Source: Rhodanobacter thiooxydans LCS2 (lineage in GTDB: Bacteria; Pseudomonadota; Gammaproteobacteria; Xanthomonadales; Rhodanobacteraceae). From it: a stretch of DNA of 64,000 bases. The translations under genes were made by a program, and so were the position numbers. Every line of letters begins with the position of its first letter. Position 1 is the first letter of the stretch. Location: positions 1 through 64,000 of the forward strand of contig NZ_AJXW01000003.1 in the NCBI RefSeq assembly GCF_000264375.1. Reading direction: 5' to 3'. Below, in pieces: positions 18,104 to 26,960 of the stretch. The notes below the pieces were generated by a model that was given only the letters and a program-made list of their open reading frames with translations, made no database searches and had not been told where the DNA came from.

Positions 18104-19759
18104 TCAGGGATTCTTCACATACGCGTTCTTGCGCAGGTAGAACCACCAGTTGAGCAACAGGCACAGGGCATAGAACGCCGCGAAGCCGTACATCGCCATC
18201 TCGGGTGTCCCGAGTTTGATCTGCTCCCCGATCACCACCGGTGCGGCAAACGCACCGTAGGCGGCGACGGCTGAAGTCCAGCCCAGCACCGGACCGGCCT
18301 GCTGGCGGTCGAAGATCGCGCCGATGGTGCGGAAGGTCGAGCCGTTGCCGACGCCGGTAGCGGCGAACAGCAGGACGAAGAGCGCTAGGAAGGTGAAGAA
18401 ATAGTCCTCGGGCGTCGCCGAGTGGTAGGCCTTCATCATCACGTAGCCGGCCGCCACCGAAGCGACGACCATCACCACGGAGACCCACTGGGTGACGATC
18501 GAGCCGCCGATCTTGTCCGAGATCCAGCCGCCGAGCGGGCGCGTCAACGCGCCGACGAAGGGGCCGATCCATGCGTAGGCGAGCACCGGCAACCCATTCG
18601 GATTCGGCTGCGTGTGGGTCATCACACCGTTCGCGTCGGGCACGTGGATGATGTCGAAGATCACCTTCATCGACAGCGGCAGCGCCATCGAGAAACCGAT
18701 GAACGAGCCGAAGGTGACGATGTAGAGGATCGTCATCGCCCAGGTGTGCCGGTTGCGGAAAATCTCGAACTGCCTGGTCACGCCCTCCTTCATCGGGCCG
18801 AAGGCGGCGAGCTTCATCACCGTCAGCATCAGGATGATGTCAAGCGGGATCGCGACCCAGACGTTGAGCACGCCCAGGCCGGTCGGCGCCGGCAGGTACA
18901 GCCAGAGCATGAAAATCGACGGCACGAAGGCGAGCGTATACAGATAGGTGATCTTCGCGAACGCGACGAGCGGGTTGCCGGTGGCGGGCGAGATCGTCTT
19001 CAGGTTGTTCATGCCGAACCAGCACAGGATCGACAACGGCACCAGCGACAGCACCCAGGCGAAGCCCGAGTTCTGTATCCAGGTCGGCGTGCCGGCCGGG
19101 ATCTTGCCGAAGATCCAGCCGCTTTCCTTGAGCAGGGTCTCGGGGCCGCCGCCGAGGGCGCCGAAGATGCTCACCGTCATGACCAGCGGAATGACGATCT
19201 GCATCGTCGTCACGCCGAAGTTGCCGAGTCCCGCGTTGAGGCCAAGCGCCGTGCCCTGCAGCCGCTTGGGGAAAAAGCCGGTGATGTTGGACATCGATGA
19301 GGCGAAGTTGCCGCCACCGACACCGCACCACAACGCCATCAGCTGGAAGGCCCACAGCGGCCAGTCCTTGTGCTGCAGCACGATGCCGGTGCCGATGGCC
19401 GGCGCCAGCAGCATCGTCGTGGTCAGGAAGATCGTGTTGCGCCCGCCGGCGAGGCGAATCAGGAACGATGCCGGGATGCGCATGGTGGCGCCGGCGATGC
19501 CGGCGATCGCGGTCAGCGTGAAGAGCTCGGCCTGCGTGAACGGAAAACCGAGGTTCAGCATCTGCACCGTGATGATGCCCCACATGCCCCAGATCGCGAA
19601 GCCGCACAGCAGGGCGGGGATCGAGATCCACAGGTTGCGATAGGCGATCCGCTTGCCGGTCGTCTGCCAGAACGCGGGATCCTCCGGGCGCCAGTCGTCA
19701 ATGTCCGCACCGCTTGAGTGCGTGGCTGGCGCAGCGCCAGGGCCTGAATTCGTGTTCAT
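18104..19759 (-). CDS. narK2: NarK2-type nitrate/nitrite transporter
   Basis: Major facilitator protein of 551 residues, about 12-14 helices. Family features are WISIPALLCGFAIWGMWGII, RIPASFLIRLAGGRN, the glycine-rich GVGGGNFASSMSNITGFFP and the second signature ATGVGNGSTFRTIG. NarK2-type proteins exchange nitrate for nitrite. A long loop between helices 6 and 7 (GGPETLLKESGWIFGKIPAG) explains the extra length over NarK1. It faces the nar operon tail to tail. Only a poor FNR half-site is found upstream at 19826. Confidence 0.92.
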   Translation of the reverse strand: MNTNSGPGAAPATHSSGADIDDWRPEDPAFWQTTGKRIAYRNLWISIPALLCGFAIWGMWGIITVQMLNLGFPFTQAELFTLTAIAGIAGATMRIPASFLIRLAGGRNTIFLTTTMLLAPAIGTGIVLQHKDWPLWAFQLMALWCGVGGGNFASSMSNITGFFPKRLQGTALGLNAGLGNFGVTTMQIVIPLVMTVSIFGALGGGPETLLKESGWIFGKIPAGTPTWIQNSGFAWVLSLVPLSILCWFGMNNLKTISPATGNPLVAFAKITYLYTLAFVPSIFMLWLYLPAPTGLGVLNVWVAIPLDIILMLTVMKLAAFGPMKEGVTRQFEIFRNRHTWAMTILYIVTFGSFIGFSMALPLSMKVIFDIIHVPDANGVMTHTQPNPNGLPVLAYAWIGPFVGALTRPLGGWISDKIGGSIVTQWVSVVMVVASVAAGYVMMKAYHSATPEDYFFTFLALFVLLFAATGVGNGSTFRTIGAIFDRQQAGPVLGWTSAVAAYGAFAAPVVIGEQIKLGTPEMAMYGFAAFYALCLLLNWWFYLRKNAYVKNP

Positions 19760-19843
19760 GGTGGTCCTCGGGTCGTTTCGTGGGAATCAGCCGGCGAGGC
19801 TGAGCGTGGGGCTTGCTGCCTGTGTTTGACGTGGATCGTGGAG

Positions 19844-21004
19844 TCAGTGGGGTGCGTCATCGGGCAAACTGGATGAAGCGGTCACGTCGACGGCACGCGA
19901 ACCGAACGCGAGGCGCCACAGGTTGCGCACGACGCCGATGAACGCGCCGAGCCAGGCGACCAGCGCGATCGCGAAAAACAGTTTCGGCAGGAAGCCGAGG
20001 AAACCGAAGCCCATCGCCCTGGTCATTTCCAGCGTGCTGGTGGCGTACATGCCCAGCGGGAAGACCGCGCCCCAGTACAGCGGGTCGTAGTGCAGCGGAA
20101 AGCGCTTGTAGATATGGCGCCACACGCCGAGCACCAGCAGCATCGGGATCCACCAGGTGCCGGTGGCCCAGTAGAACACCGTGAAACCCTTGATGAAGGG
20201 TTGCAGCGACAGCAGGTAGGGCGCATCCACCGCATTGATGCTGAGCAGCGAACCGGCCAGGGTGGAAATGGCCATCGCGCCCATGTTGATCCAGTATGGC
20301 GGCGACAGATCGGCCGGCGAGAACTCGAAGAACGTGTAGCGGTAGAAGATCAGCGACATCATCCAGATGTACAGCATGCCGCCCCACAGCCACATCGACA
20401 GTGCGAAGAAATTCAGCTCCAGCTTGTACGGCTGAGCCGTGTGCGCGGCGAGCAGGGCGCTCAGCACCGCGATCGACTGGGTTGCCACCACCGCCAGCAG
20501 CCAGCCGCCGCTGATGCCGCGGTCCAGCGTGGGTTTGCCTTCCTTGACGGTGAAGGCGGTGAACACCGTGTAGGTCAGCGCCAGCCACAGCGCGATCGCC
20601 ACGCCCCACAGCAGCAGGCCGACGCGGACACCGCCGGCCAGCAGCAGGAACTGGCAGCCCAGGATGCTCGATGCGGCCACCATGGTGAAAAAGCCCGGCC
20701 CGCTCAGGTGGTCGGTCAGGTCGCCCAGGAATCGTTTCGGATAGCGCACCAGGCGCAAGGCGTAGAGCAGCCAGAGCAGTGCATAGACGCCGGTGTTGAT
20801 GGCGAACAGGCCCCAGGCCAGCCGCGGCAGGCCCAGCCGCCAGGCACCGATCGAGACGATGCCGGTGGCCATGACCATGCCGAAGTAGGCCGGCGAGAGT
20901 CCTGCCAGGGCGGAAGGGGGGAAGCGCGATGCCTGCTGCATGTGGCGTTTCTCGATGGTCGCCGGCGTAGCCGGAATGGAGGGCGGGGAATCACGGTTCG
21001 ACAT
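19844..21004 (-). CDS. TDT-family (TehA/SLAC1-like) anion channel
   Basis: A 386-residue inner-membrane protein with about ten helices of the tellurite-resistance/dicarboxylate transporter family. Landmarks are SPAYFGMVMATGIVSIGAW at the first helix, LSGPGFFTMVAASSILG, FFALSMWLWGGMLYIW and WWIPMLLVLGVWRHIYKRFPL. Plant SLAC1 members conduct nitrate and chloride. Here the gene lies between narK2 and modABC with a perfect FNR-type box and -10 upstream, so nitrate or nitrite passage is a reasonable guess. Start ATG 21004; the ATG at 20941 is an alternative. Confidence 0.85.
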   Translation of the reverse strand: MSNRDSPPSIPATPATIEKRHMQQASRFPPSALAGLSPAYFGMVMATGIVSIGAWRLGLPRLAWGLFAINTGVYALLWLLYALRLVRYPKRFLGDLTDHLSGPGFFTMVAASSILGCQFLLLAGGVRVGLLLWGVAIALWLALTYTVFTAFTVKEGKPTLDRGISGGWLLAVVATQSIAVLSALLAAHTAQPYKLELNFFALSMWLWGGMLYIWMMSLIFYRYTFFEFSPADLSPPYWINMGAMAISTLAGSLLSINAVDAPYLLSLQPFIKGFTVFYWATGTWWIPMLLVLGVWRHIYKRFPLHYDPLYWGAVFPLGMYATSTLEMTRAMGFGFLGFLPKLFFAIALVAWLGAFIGVVRNLWRLAFGSRAVDVTASSSLPDDAPH

Positions 21005-21113
21005 CCGTGGTCGGTCATGGGCTGGACGCGGATCGCGGCACGGGGCGGCACCCTCGACGGCGTGCGTGCGTCCGTGTCTGCGGAAAGGTTAGGGCGGCCG
21101 GGCCGGGCACGAA

Positions 21114-21127
21114 TTGACTGCAGTCAA
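21114..21127 (-). promoter_or_regulatory. FNR-type box before TDT channel gene
   Basis: TTGACTGCAGTCAA is a perfect 14-base palindrome. Read on the minus strand, TAACCT at 21091-21086 is exactly in -10 position for a box centred at -41.5 (start near 21079). It lies between the TDT gene and the 3' end of modC, so only the TDT gene is a sensible target. Confidence 0.8.
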
Positions 21128-21193
21128 CCCGCCCGGCGAAGGCCGCAGGCACGATCGAATCGGGTTCGGCGCCGGGCCATGCCGCGGCGCGTT

Positions 21194-22267
21194 TCAGACC
21201 AGCAGTGCCACCGACTTGATCTGCGCCCACACGGCCAGGCCCTCGCGCAACTGCAGGCGCTGCGCCGACTGGTGCGAGACACGCGCCAGCAAGGGGAGGC
21301 CGCCGGCCAGCAGCTGCAACTGGAGCTGCCCGTTGGGCAGCGGCGACAGCGATTGCAGCACCGCCGGGACGATGTTCAGCACGCTGGTGTCGGTGTGCGC
21401 GCTCAGCGCGACGCTAACGTCACGCGCCTGCACGCGCAGGCGCACGCGGGTGCCGGCGGGATGGGCAGGGCCGTGGGCGTACAGCGTGCCGGCGGGCGTA
21501 CCCAGCCGCAACAGGCCGTGCTCATCGTGGCCGAGCACGCTGGCCTCGATCACGGTCGCGGCGTCATCGCGCAGTGCCAGCGGCAGGTCGCCGCTGTTCA
21601 ACACTTCCAGCGCCGGGCCGGCGATGCGCACCCGACCGGCTTCGAGCAGCACCAGATGGTCGGCCAGACGGGCGGCCTCTTCCACCGCATGGGTGACGTA
21701 CAGCAGGGGGATGTGCGTCTCGCGCCGGATCGCTTCCAGGTACGGCAGGATCTCGCCGCGCCGCTCGACGTCGAGTGCGCTCAGTGGTTCGTCCAGCAAC
21801 AGCCAGCGCGGCTGGCACACCAGCGCGCGGCCGAGCGCCACGCGCTGCCGCTCGCCACCGGACAGCGTGGCCGGCGGCCGCGCCAGCAGCGGCCCCAGCG
21901 CCAGCTTGTCGATCCACTCCTGCATGACGCTTGCCGGCGCGCCGGTGCGTCGCCAGCCGTAGCGCAGGTTGTCGTGCACCGACAGGTGTGGCAGCAGCGC
22001 CGCGTGCTGGAACACCACGCCCACCCGACGCCGGTGCGGCGGCAGACGCACGTGTGCGTCCTGCCAGGTCTCCGCGCCGACGCGCAGCAGTCCGCGGGCG
22101 CGCGGTTCGAGACCGGCGATGGCGCGCAGCAGGGTGCTCTTGCCGCTACCGGAGGGGCCGAACACCACGGCGACGCCCTGCGCGGGCAGCGACAGCGCCA
22201 CGTCCAGCGCGAAATTCGTGCGCTGCAGCTGCAGGCGCAGCTCGATGTCCGGGGTCGGCTCAGTCAT
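21194..22267 (-). CDS. modC: Molybdate ABC transporter ATP-binding protein
   Basis: Cytosolic ATPase of the molybdate importer, 357 residues. Walker A is GPSGSGKST, signature LSGGERQR, Walker B LLLDEPLSALD and switch THAVEEA. The C-terminal third carries the molybdate-binding Mop/TOBE-type domain (HPAGTRVRLRVQARDVSVAL and the final segment), which separates ModC from sulfate or iron homologues. Start overlaps modB by eight bases. Confidence 0.92.
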   Translation of the reverse strand: MTEPTPDIELRLQLQRTNFALDVALSLPAQGVAVVFGPSGSGKSTLLRAIAGLEPRARGLLRVGAETWQDAHVRLPPHRRRVGVVFQHAALLPHLSVHDNLRYGWRRTGAPASVMQEWIDKLALGPLLARPPATLSGGERQRVALGRALVCQPRWLLLDEPLSALDVERRGEILPYLEAIRRETHIPLLYVTHAVEEAARLADHLVLLEAGRVRIAGPALEVLNSGDLPLALRDDAATVIEASVLGHDEHGLLRLGTPAGTLYAHGPAHPAGTRVRLRVQARDVSVALSAHTDTSVLNIVPAVLQSLSPLPNGQLQLQLLAGGLPLLARVSHQSAQRLQLREGLAVWAQIKSVALLV

Positions 22268-22934
22268 GCACGAGCGCCGTTCGCCGGCCCAGCCACTGCA
22301 TCGCCAACAGCATGCCGAAGGAGAACACCAGCAACCCGGCCGCCAGCCGGTGGGCGTCGCCGTAGGCCATGGCCTCGACCTGGTCGTACAGCAATACCGA
22401 CAGCACCCGCGTCTGGCCGTCGATGTTGCCGCCCACCATCAGCACCACACCGAACTCGCCTACCGTATGGGCGAAGCCGAACAGCGTGGCGGTGACCAGC
22501 GCCGGTTTCGACAGCGGCAACACCACGCTGATGAAACGGTCGAACGGGGACGCGCGCAGCGTGGCGGCGGCCTCCAGCACGCTCGCGTCGATCGCGCCGA
22601 AGCCGGACTGCAGCGGGTGCACCACGAACGGCAGCGAATACAGCACCGAGGCAAACAGCAGCCCCTGGAAAGTGAACGCCAGCGTGCCCAGCCCCAGTGC
22701 CGTGGTGAGCTGGCCGAGCGGTCCGTCCGGCCCCATGCCCAGCAACAGATAGAAGCCCAGCACGGTAGGCGGCAGCACCATCGGCAGGGAAACCAGCGCG
22801 CCGACCGGCATGCGCCAGCGCGAACGGGTGCGTGCCAGCCACCAGGCCAGCGGCGTGCCCAGCAACAGCAGGATCAGCGTGGTCAGCCCGGCGAGCTTGA
22901 GGGTGACCAGGATGGCGGCCAGCAGCGCCGTCAT
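22260..22934 (-). CDS. modB: Molybdate ABC transporter permease
   Basis: Inner-membrane channel of the molybdate importer, 224 residues and about five helices. The EAA loop reads LEAAATLRASPFDRFISVVLPLSKP, and LPMVLPPTVLGFYLLLG is a classic ModB segment. Third-position operon neighbours modA upstream and modC downstream with overlap. Confidence 0.93.
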   Translation of the reverse strand: MTALLAAILVTLKLAGLTTLILLLLGTPLAWWLARTRSRWRMPVGALVSLPMVLPPTVLGFYLLLGMGPDGPLGQLTTALGLGTLAFTFQGLLFASVLYSLPFVVHPLQSGFGAIDASVLEAAATLRASPFDRFISVVLPLSKPALVTATLFGFAHTVGEFGVVLMVGGNIDGQTRVLSVLLYDQVEAMAYGDAHRLAAGLLVFSFGMLLAMQWLGRRTALVHD

Positions 22935-22961
22935 GGTCGTTGTTGCGATGCCGGTGCCGGC

Positions 22962-23759
22962 TCAGTCATACCCGTGGGCTGCGATGGTGCGTCGGGCGGT
23001 ATCGTCGCGCAGATATGCCAGGAAACCAATCGCTGCCGGATTGCCACTGCCGTGCTCGAGCAGGACCGCACTCTGGATGATCGGCCGGTGCCAGTCAGCG
23101 GGAACCAGCCAGGTCGAACCGCCGACCTGGCGTTGCGCCTCCAGCACCAGTGAGCGCGGCAACAGCCCGGCCTCGGCATTGCCGCTCAGCACGAACTGGG
23201 TGGCCTGGCCCACGTTTTCGCCGAGCACCAGCCGCGGCTGCAGCGCGTCCCAGCGGCCGACGTGCTGCAGCACCTGGCGCGCGGCGGCACCGTAGGGCGC
23301 CAGCGCGGGGTTGGCGATCGCGAACTTGCGGAAGTCGTGCTGGCGCAGCACGCGCTCGCCGTCGGTGACCAGCGTGGCATCGCGACTCCACAGCACCAGC
23401 CGGCCGATGGCGTAGTCGTACAGCGACGAACGCACCGCCAGCCCTTCATCGACCAGGCGTTGCGGTGTGCTGTCGTCCGCCGCCAGCAGCACGTCGAACG
23501 GCGCGCCATGGCGGATCTGTGCATACAGCTTGCCGGTCGAGGCCACGCTGATGTCGATGCGGTTGCCGCTGCGGCGCGCATATTGTTCCGCCAGCAGGCG
23601 CGCCACCTCGCTGAAATTGGCGGCCACGGCGATCCGCGCCTGGGCCACCGGCGGCGTGCCCGCGGCGGCGTGGCCCGCGGGCCACGCCGCCATGCCGGCG
23701 ATGGCCAGCATGGCCGGCGCCATGCGACGAACCAGCCTGTGGATGATGTCGAACTGCAA
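22962..23759 (-). CDS. modA: Molybdate-binding periplasmic protein
   Basis: Captures molybdate in the periplasm for ModBC. The 265-residue precursor has a signal peptide ending around GHAAAG, then ARIAVAANFSEVARLLAEQY, the oxyanion-site ISVASTGKLYAQIRHGAPFDVLLAADD, and VLSGNAEAGLLPRSL. The start codon is TTG at 23759, with a purine-rich GGGGGA upstream; the first ATG (residue 13) would still leave a short signal peptide. First gene of modABC. Confidence 0.92.
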   Translation of the reverse strand: MQFDIIHRLVRRMAPAMLAIAGMAAWPAGHAAAGTPPVAQARIAVAANFSEVARLLAEQYARRSGNRIDISVASTGKLYAQIRHGAPFDVLLAADDSTPQRLVDEGLAVRSSLYDYAIGRLVLWSRDATLVTDGERVLRQHDFRKFAIANPALAPYGAAARQVLQHVGRWDALQPRLVLGENVGQATQFVLSGNAEAGLLPRSLVLEAQRQVGGSTWLVPADWHRPIIQSAVLLEHGSGNPAAIGFLAYLRDDTARRTIAAHGYD

Positions 23760-23866
23760 GGTCTGTCCCCCGCGTGAGTCGCGCCGGCATGCTCCGCCGA
23801 TTCCGGCGCGCAGGCGGCCACCGGCATGGATGGGGTCGATTTATACACAACACCGCAGCGCGTGGG

Positions 23867-23880
23867 TTGACGCCGGGCAA
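23867..23880 (-). promoter_or_regulatory. FNR-like box before modABC
   Basis: TTGACGCCGGGCAA differs from the window consensus at one base in one arm. Read on the minus strand, TATAAA at 23845-23840 is within one base of the expected -10 position, the best -10 hexamer of the set. No convincing ModE palindrome was seen in the 304-base gap 23760-24063, which otherwise holds only the divergent box at 23979. Confidence 0.6.
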
Positions 23881-23978
23881 CTTGCCGCCCTCGGTTGCGT
23901 GCGGGGCGGGGCGTTCTTGCGGCGCCCCGGTATGGCTGGGGCGGTCGTTTGTCGCAGGCGCGTGCGGCATGAGCCGGA

Positions 23979-23992
23979 TTGACGTGGGTCAG
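23979..23992 (+). promoter_or_regulatory. FNR-type box before small secreted protein gene
   Basis: TTGACGTGGGTCAG matches the window consensus except for the last base. TAGCCT at 24015-24020 is exactly in -10 position, giving a start near 24027 and a leader of about 37 bases before the ATG at 24064. Confidence 0.7.
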
Positions 23993-24063
23993 GCGCGGTG
24001 GCACCCCGGTGCGCTAGCCTTTCCCCACCCGCGGCAGCCGTGCCGCTTGCCGGAGTCTCCCGC

Positions 24064-24561
24064 ATGAAATCGGTCAAAGCTGTTTTAGCACTGGCGTGTG
24101 GCCTGGGCCTGGGCCTGGCGGCACAGGCGTCCCCCCAGCACAGCCATGAAAGCCACCCGGCGCACGCCGCCACCGCCGCCGCGCCGGCGCCGGCACAGCG
24201 CTGGACGCCGGATGCCCCGCTGCGCGAAGGCATGCGCCGCGCGCACACCGCGGTGGCCGAGCTCGCCCACTACGAGATGGGCCACATGAGCGCGCCGATG
24301 GCAGCCGATCGCGCCGCCGAGGTGGAAAGCGCCGTGACCTACATGTTCGCCAACTGCAAGCTGTCGGCCGAACCCGATGCCGCGCTGCACGGCATCCTGG
24401 TGCCGCTGATGAGCGCGGCGCAGACGCTGAAGGCGGACCCCAAGAAGGTTTCGGCGGTAGCCGACATGCGCGCGGCGATCGCGCACTATCCGCAGTACTT
24501 CAACGACCCGGGCTGGGACAAGCCGGTCCCGGCCGAGCACGTGATGCACGACGAGCCGTGA
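24064..24561 (+). CDS. Small exported protein, DnrO-like
   Basis: A 165-residue protein with a signal peptide (MKSVKAVLALACGLGLGLAAQA) followed by a His-rich linker (HSHESHPAH). The mature part is helical: RWTPDAPLREGMRRAHTAV, a YEMGHM segment, and a C-terminal HYPQYFNDPGWDK. It has one cysteine and no heme motif. I recall database proteins called DnrO with this look, but no biochemical function is known to me. A clear paralogue is encoded at 53556-54092. An FNR-type promoter precedes this copy, linking it to low-oxygen growth. Periplasmic location and metal binding through the His stretch are inference. Confidence 0.75.
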   Translation: MKSVKAVLALACGLGLGLAAQASPQHSHESHPAHAATAAAPAPAQRWTPDAPLREGMRRAHTAVAELAHYEMGHMSAPMAADRAAEVESAVTYMFANCKLSAEPDAALHGILVPLMSAAQTLKADPKKVSAVADMRAAIAHYPQYFNDPGWDKPVPAEHVMHDEP

Positions 24562-24621
24562 GGCAGTGCGCTGCGGGCGGCGCGTGAAGCGCCGTCCGCA
24601 GCGCGTGCGCGACGCCGTCAG

Positions 24622-24774
24622 AGCCTGTGAAGAAAACCACTTCCTGTGGTTTTCTTCTATCGCTGAGCCCGGTACAGGCCCGGACTCGCTCACGCGAATC
24701 AGGCACTTGTGTGCCCGATCCGCGCCCGGCCATCCCTGGCCGGGCTTCGAGGCTGAAAAAATCACAACCTCTCA
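24622..24774 (-). repeat. Structured stop-codon-associated repeat, copy A
   Basis: Reading the minus strand, this element begins at the TGA of the copper-receptor gene (24774) with TGAGAGGTTGTGATTTTTTC and runs to 24622. It shares this beginning and an 80-base far part (24622-24701) with copy B at 38224-38457; by eye the far part has about 13 differences. It contains three hairpins: 24724-24745 (9-base stem), 24665-24687 (8-base stem with one G-T pair) and 24629-24657 (12-base perfect stem). Confidence 0.75.
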
Positions 24775-26895
24775 GAGTTTCACGTCGAGTTTCAGCCAGC
24801 CGGTGCGGCCTGGCTCGTTCACCCGCAGCGTGTTGACGTAGCCGACCAGTCCCGCGCTCGCCGCGTTGACGTGCTCGGCGTAGGTCTTGTCGAACAGGTT
24901 GTCGATCCCCGCGCTGAGCGTGAGCGTGCGGCTGAGGCGCCAGCCCGCGTTGAGCGAGAACACGCCGAAACCGTTGCTGGGCCCGAGGTCCTGGCCGACG
25001 ATATTGCCGCTGCCGGGCGCCACCCGGTGCTGCGCCGTGGCCAACCGCCACAGCGCGCCCACCGACCAGACGCCGCTGTCGTAGGTGAGTCCGAAGCGCG
25101 CCTCCAGCGGCGGCATCTGCGGCAGTGGCCGGTGGTCGCTGCGGTTCTCGCCCCAGGCCCAGGCCAGCGTGGCGTCGCCCTTCCAGCGCGCGTCGAATGC
25201 GTAGACCAGTCCGGCCTCGGCGCCGGCGATGCGCGCCTGCACGTTGCGCGCCTGGCTCTTGCCCGCCGTACCGCTGCCGTAGTCGAGCAGGATGAAGTCG
25301 TCGACCACGCCGAGGTAGCCGGACACCCAGCCCTTCAGTCGCCTGCCGTCGCCGAACTGCAGGCCGGCGTCGAGCTGGGTGGTCTTCTCCGGCTCCAGTC
25401 CGCGGAACGCGGCGACGCTCTTGTCGACGTGCCGGCCGAACAGCTCCCAGTAATCGGGGAAGCGCTCGACATGGCCGATGCCGGCGTAGACCGTGGCCGG
25501 CGCGGCGGCCAGGTCGCGCTCGTAGCGCACGAAGCCGGATGGCAGGGTCGACGCGCGGCTGGCGGCGCCCTTCGCTGCGCCGCCCGTGCCCCCGGAGGTA
25601 GACAGGTTGTAGCCACGCGCCTGCGCGCGGTCGACGCGTGCGCCGCTGACCACGCGCTCTCGTTCGGCCACCGTCCAGCGCAGCTCGCCGAAGATGCCCA
25701 CCGAGCCCATGCGCGCATCGCGCAGGCGGGGCTGCGTGCGGTAGTCCGGCAGCTTGCCGCCGGCCGGGCCGCCCATGCGGGCGGTGTGCGTGTTGGTGGA
25801 ACCGTCGGCGCCGGCGACCAGCTCCAGCGACTCGTCCCAGGCGAAGCTGGCGGCGATCCGTCCACCGGACGTGCGGCGCGCCACGTCGTTGGCCATCGCC
25901 ATCGACATCTTGCTGCGCGGGTCCGGGCTGCGCAGGGTGTAGTTGTCCATCACGTGGTCGGCGTAGTTGTAGTAGAGCTGGGCGTCGAGCTTCTGCAGCG
26001 CGCCGCCGGCGTAGCGCTGCTCGAACTTCAGGCCCACGCTCTCGCGCAGGAACTGCGCGCCGTCCATGCTGCTGAAGGCATAGGCCGCCTTGCCGTCGCC
26101 CTTGCCGGCGGTCAGCTCGACGCGGGTGTCGTCGTCCGGCGTCCAGCCCAGGGTGAGGTCGGTGTTCCAGCGGTCGTAGTAGGAATGCACGCGGCGGCCG
26201 TCGCCGTCCTCGTAGTCCTGGGCGTGGGTGTGGTTGGCGCTGACGCCCATGTAGACGTCCGGTGTGCCGGCGCGCAGGTCGACCATCTGGTCGTTGCGGC
26301 CGTTCGATCCGCCCAGCAGGCTGCCCTCGAACGTATGGCCCGGCTCGGTGTACCGCTTGAAATCACGCTCGAACAGCACCGTGCCGGCGGAGTTGCCCGG
26401 GCCGTACTGCACGGTCTGCGGCCCCTTGATCACGGTGACGCGGTCGTACAGCTGCGGCGAGATGTAGGCGGTGGGTGGGTCCATCCGCGACGGGCAGCCA
26501 CCGCCGATCTGGCCGCCGTCGACCAGGATGTTCAGCCGCGAGCCGACCATGCCGCGCAGCACCGGATCGCCGTTGCTGCCGCCCTTGCGGATGACCGCGA
26601 AGCCGGGGATGGTTTTCAGGAAATCCGCGCCGTCGCTGGCCGGCACCGGCTGGCGCGGCGCCTTCGGGTTGGTGGTCACGGTGAGCGGTTCGTCCTGCAT
26701 CACCGCGGTAACCACGATTGGCGCGAAGACCTGGACGGGCGGCTCGGTGGCCGCCGCGGTCAGCGGTGGCGCCAGCAGCAGGGTGAGCCCGATCGTGTGC
26801 GCCAGGGCGCGGCGGATGGGAAGGGGCACGGCGGGGGCGTGCGGCGACGATGGCGCAGCCGCACGGGCGCGCTCGCAAAAAATACGGGCAGACAT
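24772..26895 (-). CDS. oprC: TonB-dependent copper receptor (OprC/NosA type)
   Basis: Outer-membrane 22-strand barrel with plug, 707 residues, for TonB-driven uptake of copper. Characteristic of this branch are DGADFLKTIPGFAVIRKGGSNGDPVLRG, then GSRLNILVDGGQIGGGCPSRMDPPTAY and GPQTVQYGPGNSAGTVLFERDF. The start ATG 26895 has GAGGA six bases upstream; the longer open frame is not homologous. It ends in the phenylalanine-free tail WLKLDVKL. NosA/OprC proteins support copper supply for nitrous oxide reductase in denitrifiers; nosZ is not in this window. Its stop codon lies within the repeat at 24622-24774. Confidence 0.88.
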   Translation of the reverse strand: MSARIFCERARAAAPSSPHAPAVPLPIRRALAHTIGLTLLLAPPLTAAATEPPVQVFAPIVVTAVMQDEPLTVTTNPKAPRQPVPASDGADFLKTIPGFAVIRKGGSNGDPVLRGMVGSRLNILVDGGQIGGGCPSRMDPPTAYISPQLYDRVTVIKGPQTVQYGPGNSAGTVLFERDFKRYTEPGHTFEGSLLGGSNGRNDQMVDLRAGTPDVYMGVSANHTHAQDYEDGDGRRVHSYYDRWNTDLTLGWTPDDDTRVELTAGKGDGKAAYAFSSMDGAQFLRESVGLKFEQRYAGGALQKLDAQLYYNYADHVMDNYTLRSPDPRSKMSMAMANDVARRTSGGRIAASFAWDESLELVAGADGSTNTHTARMGGPAGGKLPDYRTQPRLRDARMGSVGIFGELRWTVAERERVVSGARVDRAQARGYNLSTSGGTGGAAKGAASRASTLPSGFVRYERDLAAAPATVYAGIGHVERFPDYWELFGRHVDKSVAAFRGLEPEKTTQLDAGLQFGDGRRLKGWVSGYLGVVDDFILLDYGSGTAGKSQARNVQARIAGAEAGLVYAFDARWKGDATLAWAWGENRSDHRPLPQMPPLEARFGLTYDSGVWSVGALWRLATAQHRVAPGSGNIVGQDLGPSNGFGVFSLNAGWRLSRTLTLSAGIDNLFDKTYAEHVNAASAGLVGYVNTLRVNEPGRTGWLKLDVKL

Positions 26896-26960
26896 GGCAT
26901 TCCTCGATGTTCTGGCGGGGCGGCGGGCGCGGGAGTACGCCGGCCGCGGGTCAACGCAGA

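Noticed and set aside
19826-19839. Possible FNR box before narK2 (TTGACGTGGATCGT)
   Set aside because: Only the left half fits; the right arm has three mismatches and no -10 hexamer is phased on the minus strand.
23760-24063. ModE operator before modA
   Set aside because: The AT-rich patch near 23840 fits a -10 element better; no inverted repeat of ModE type is present.
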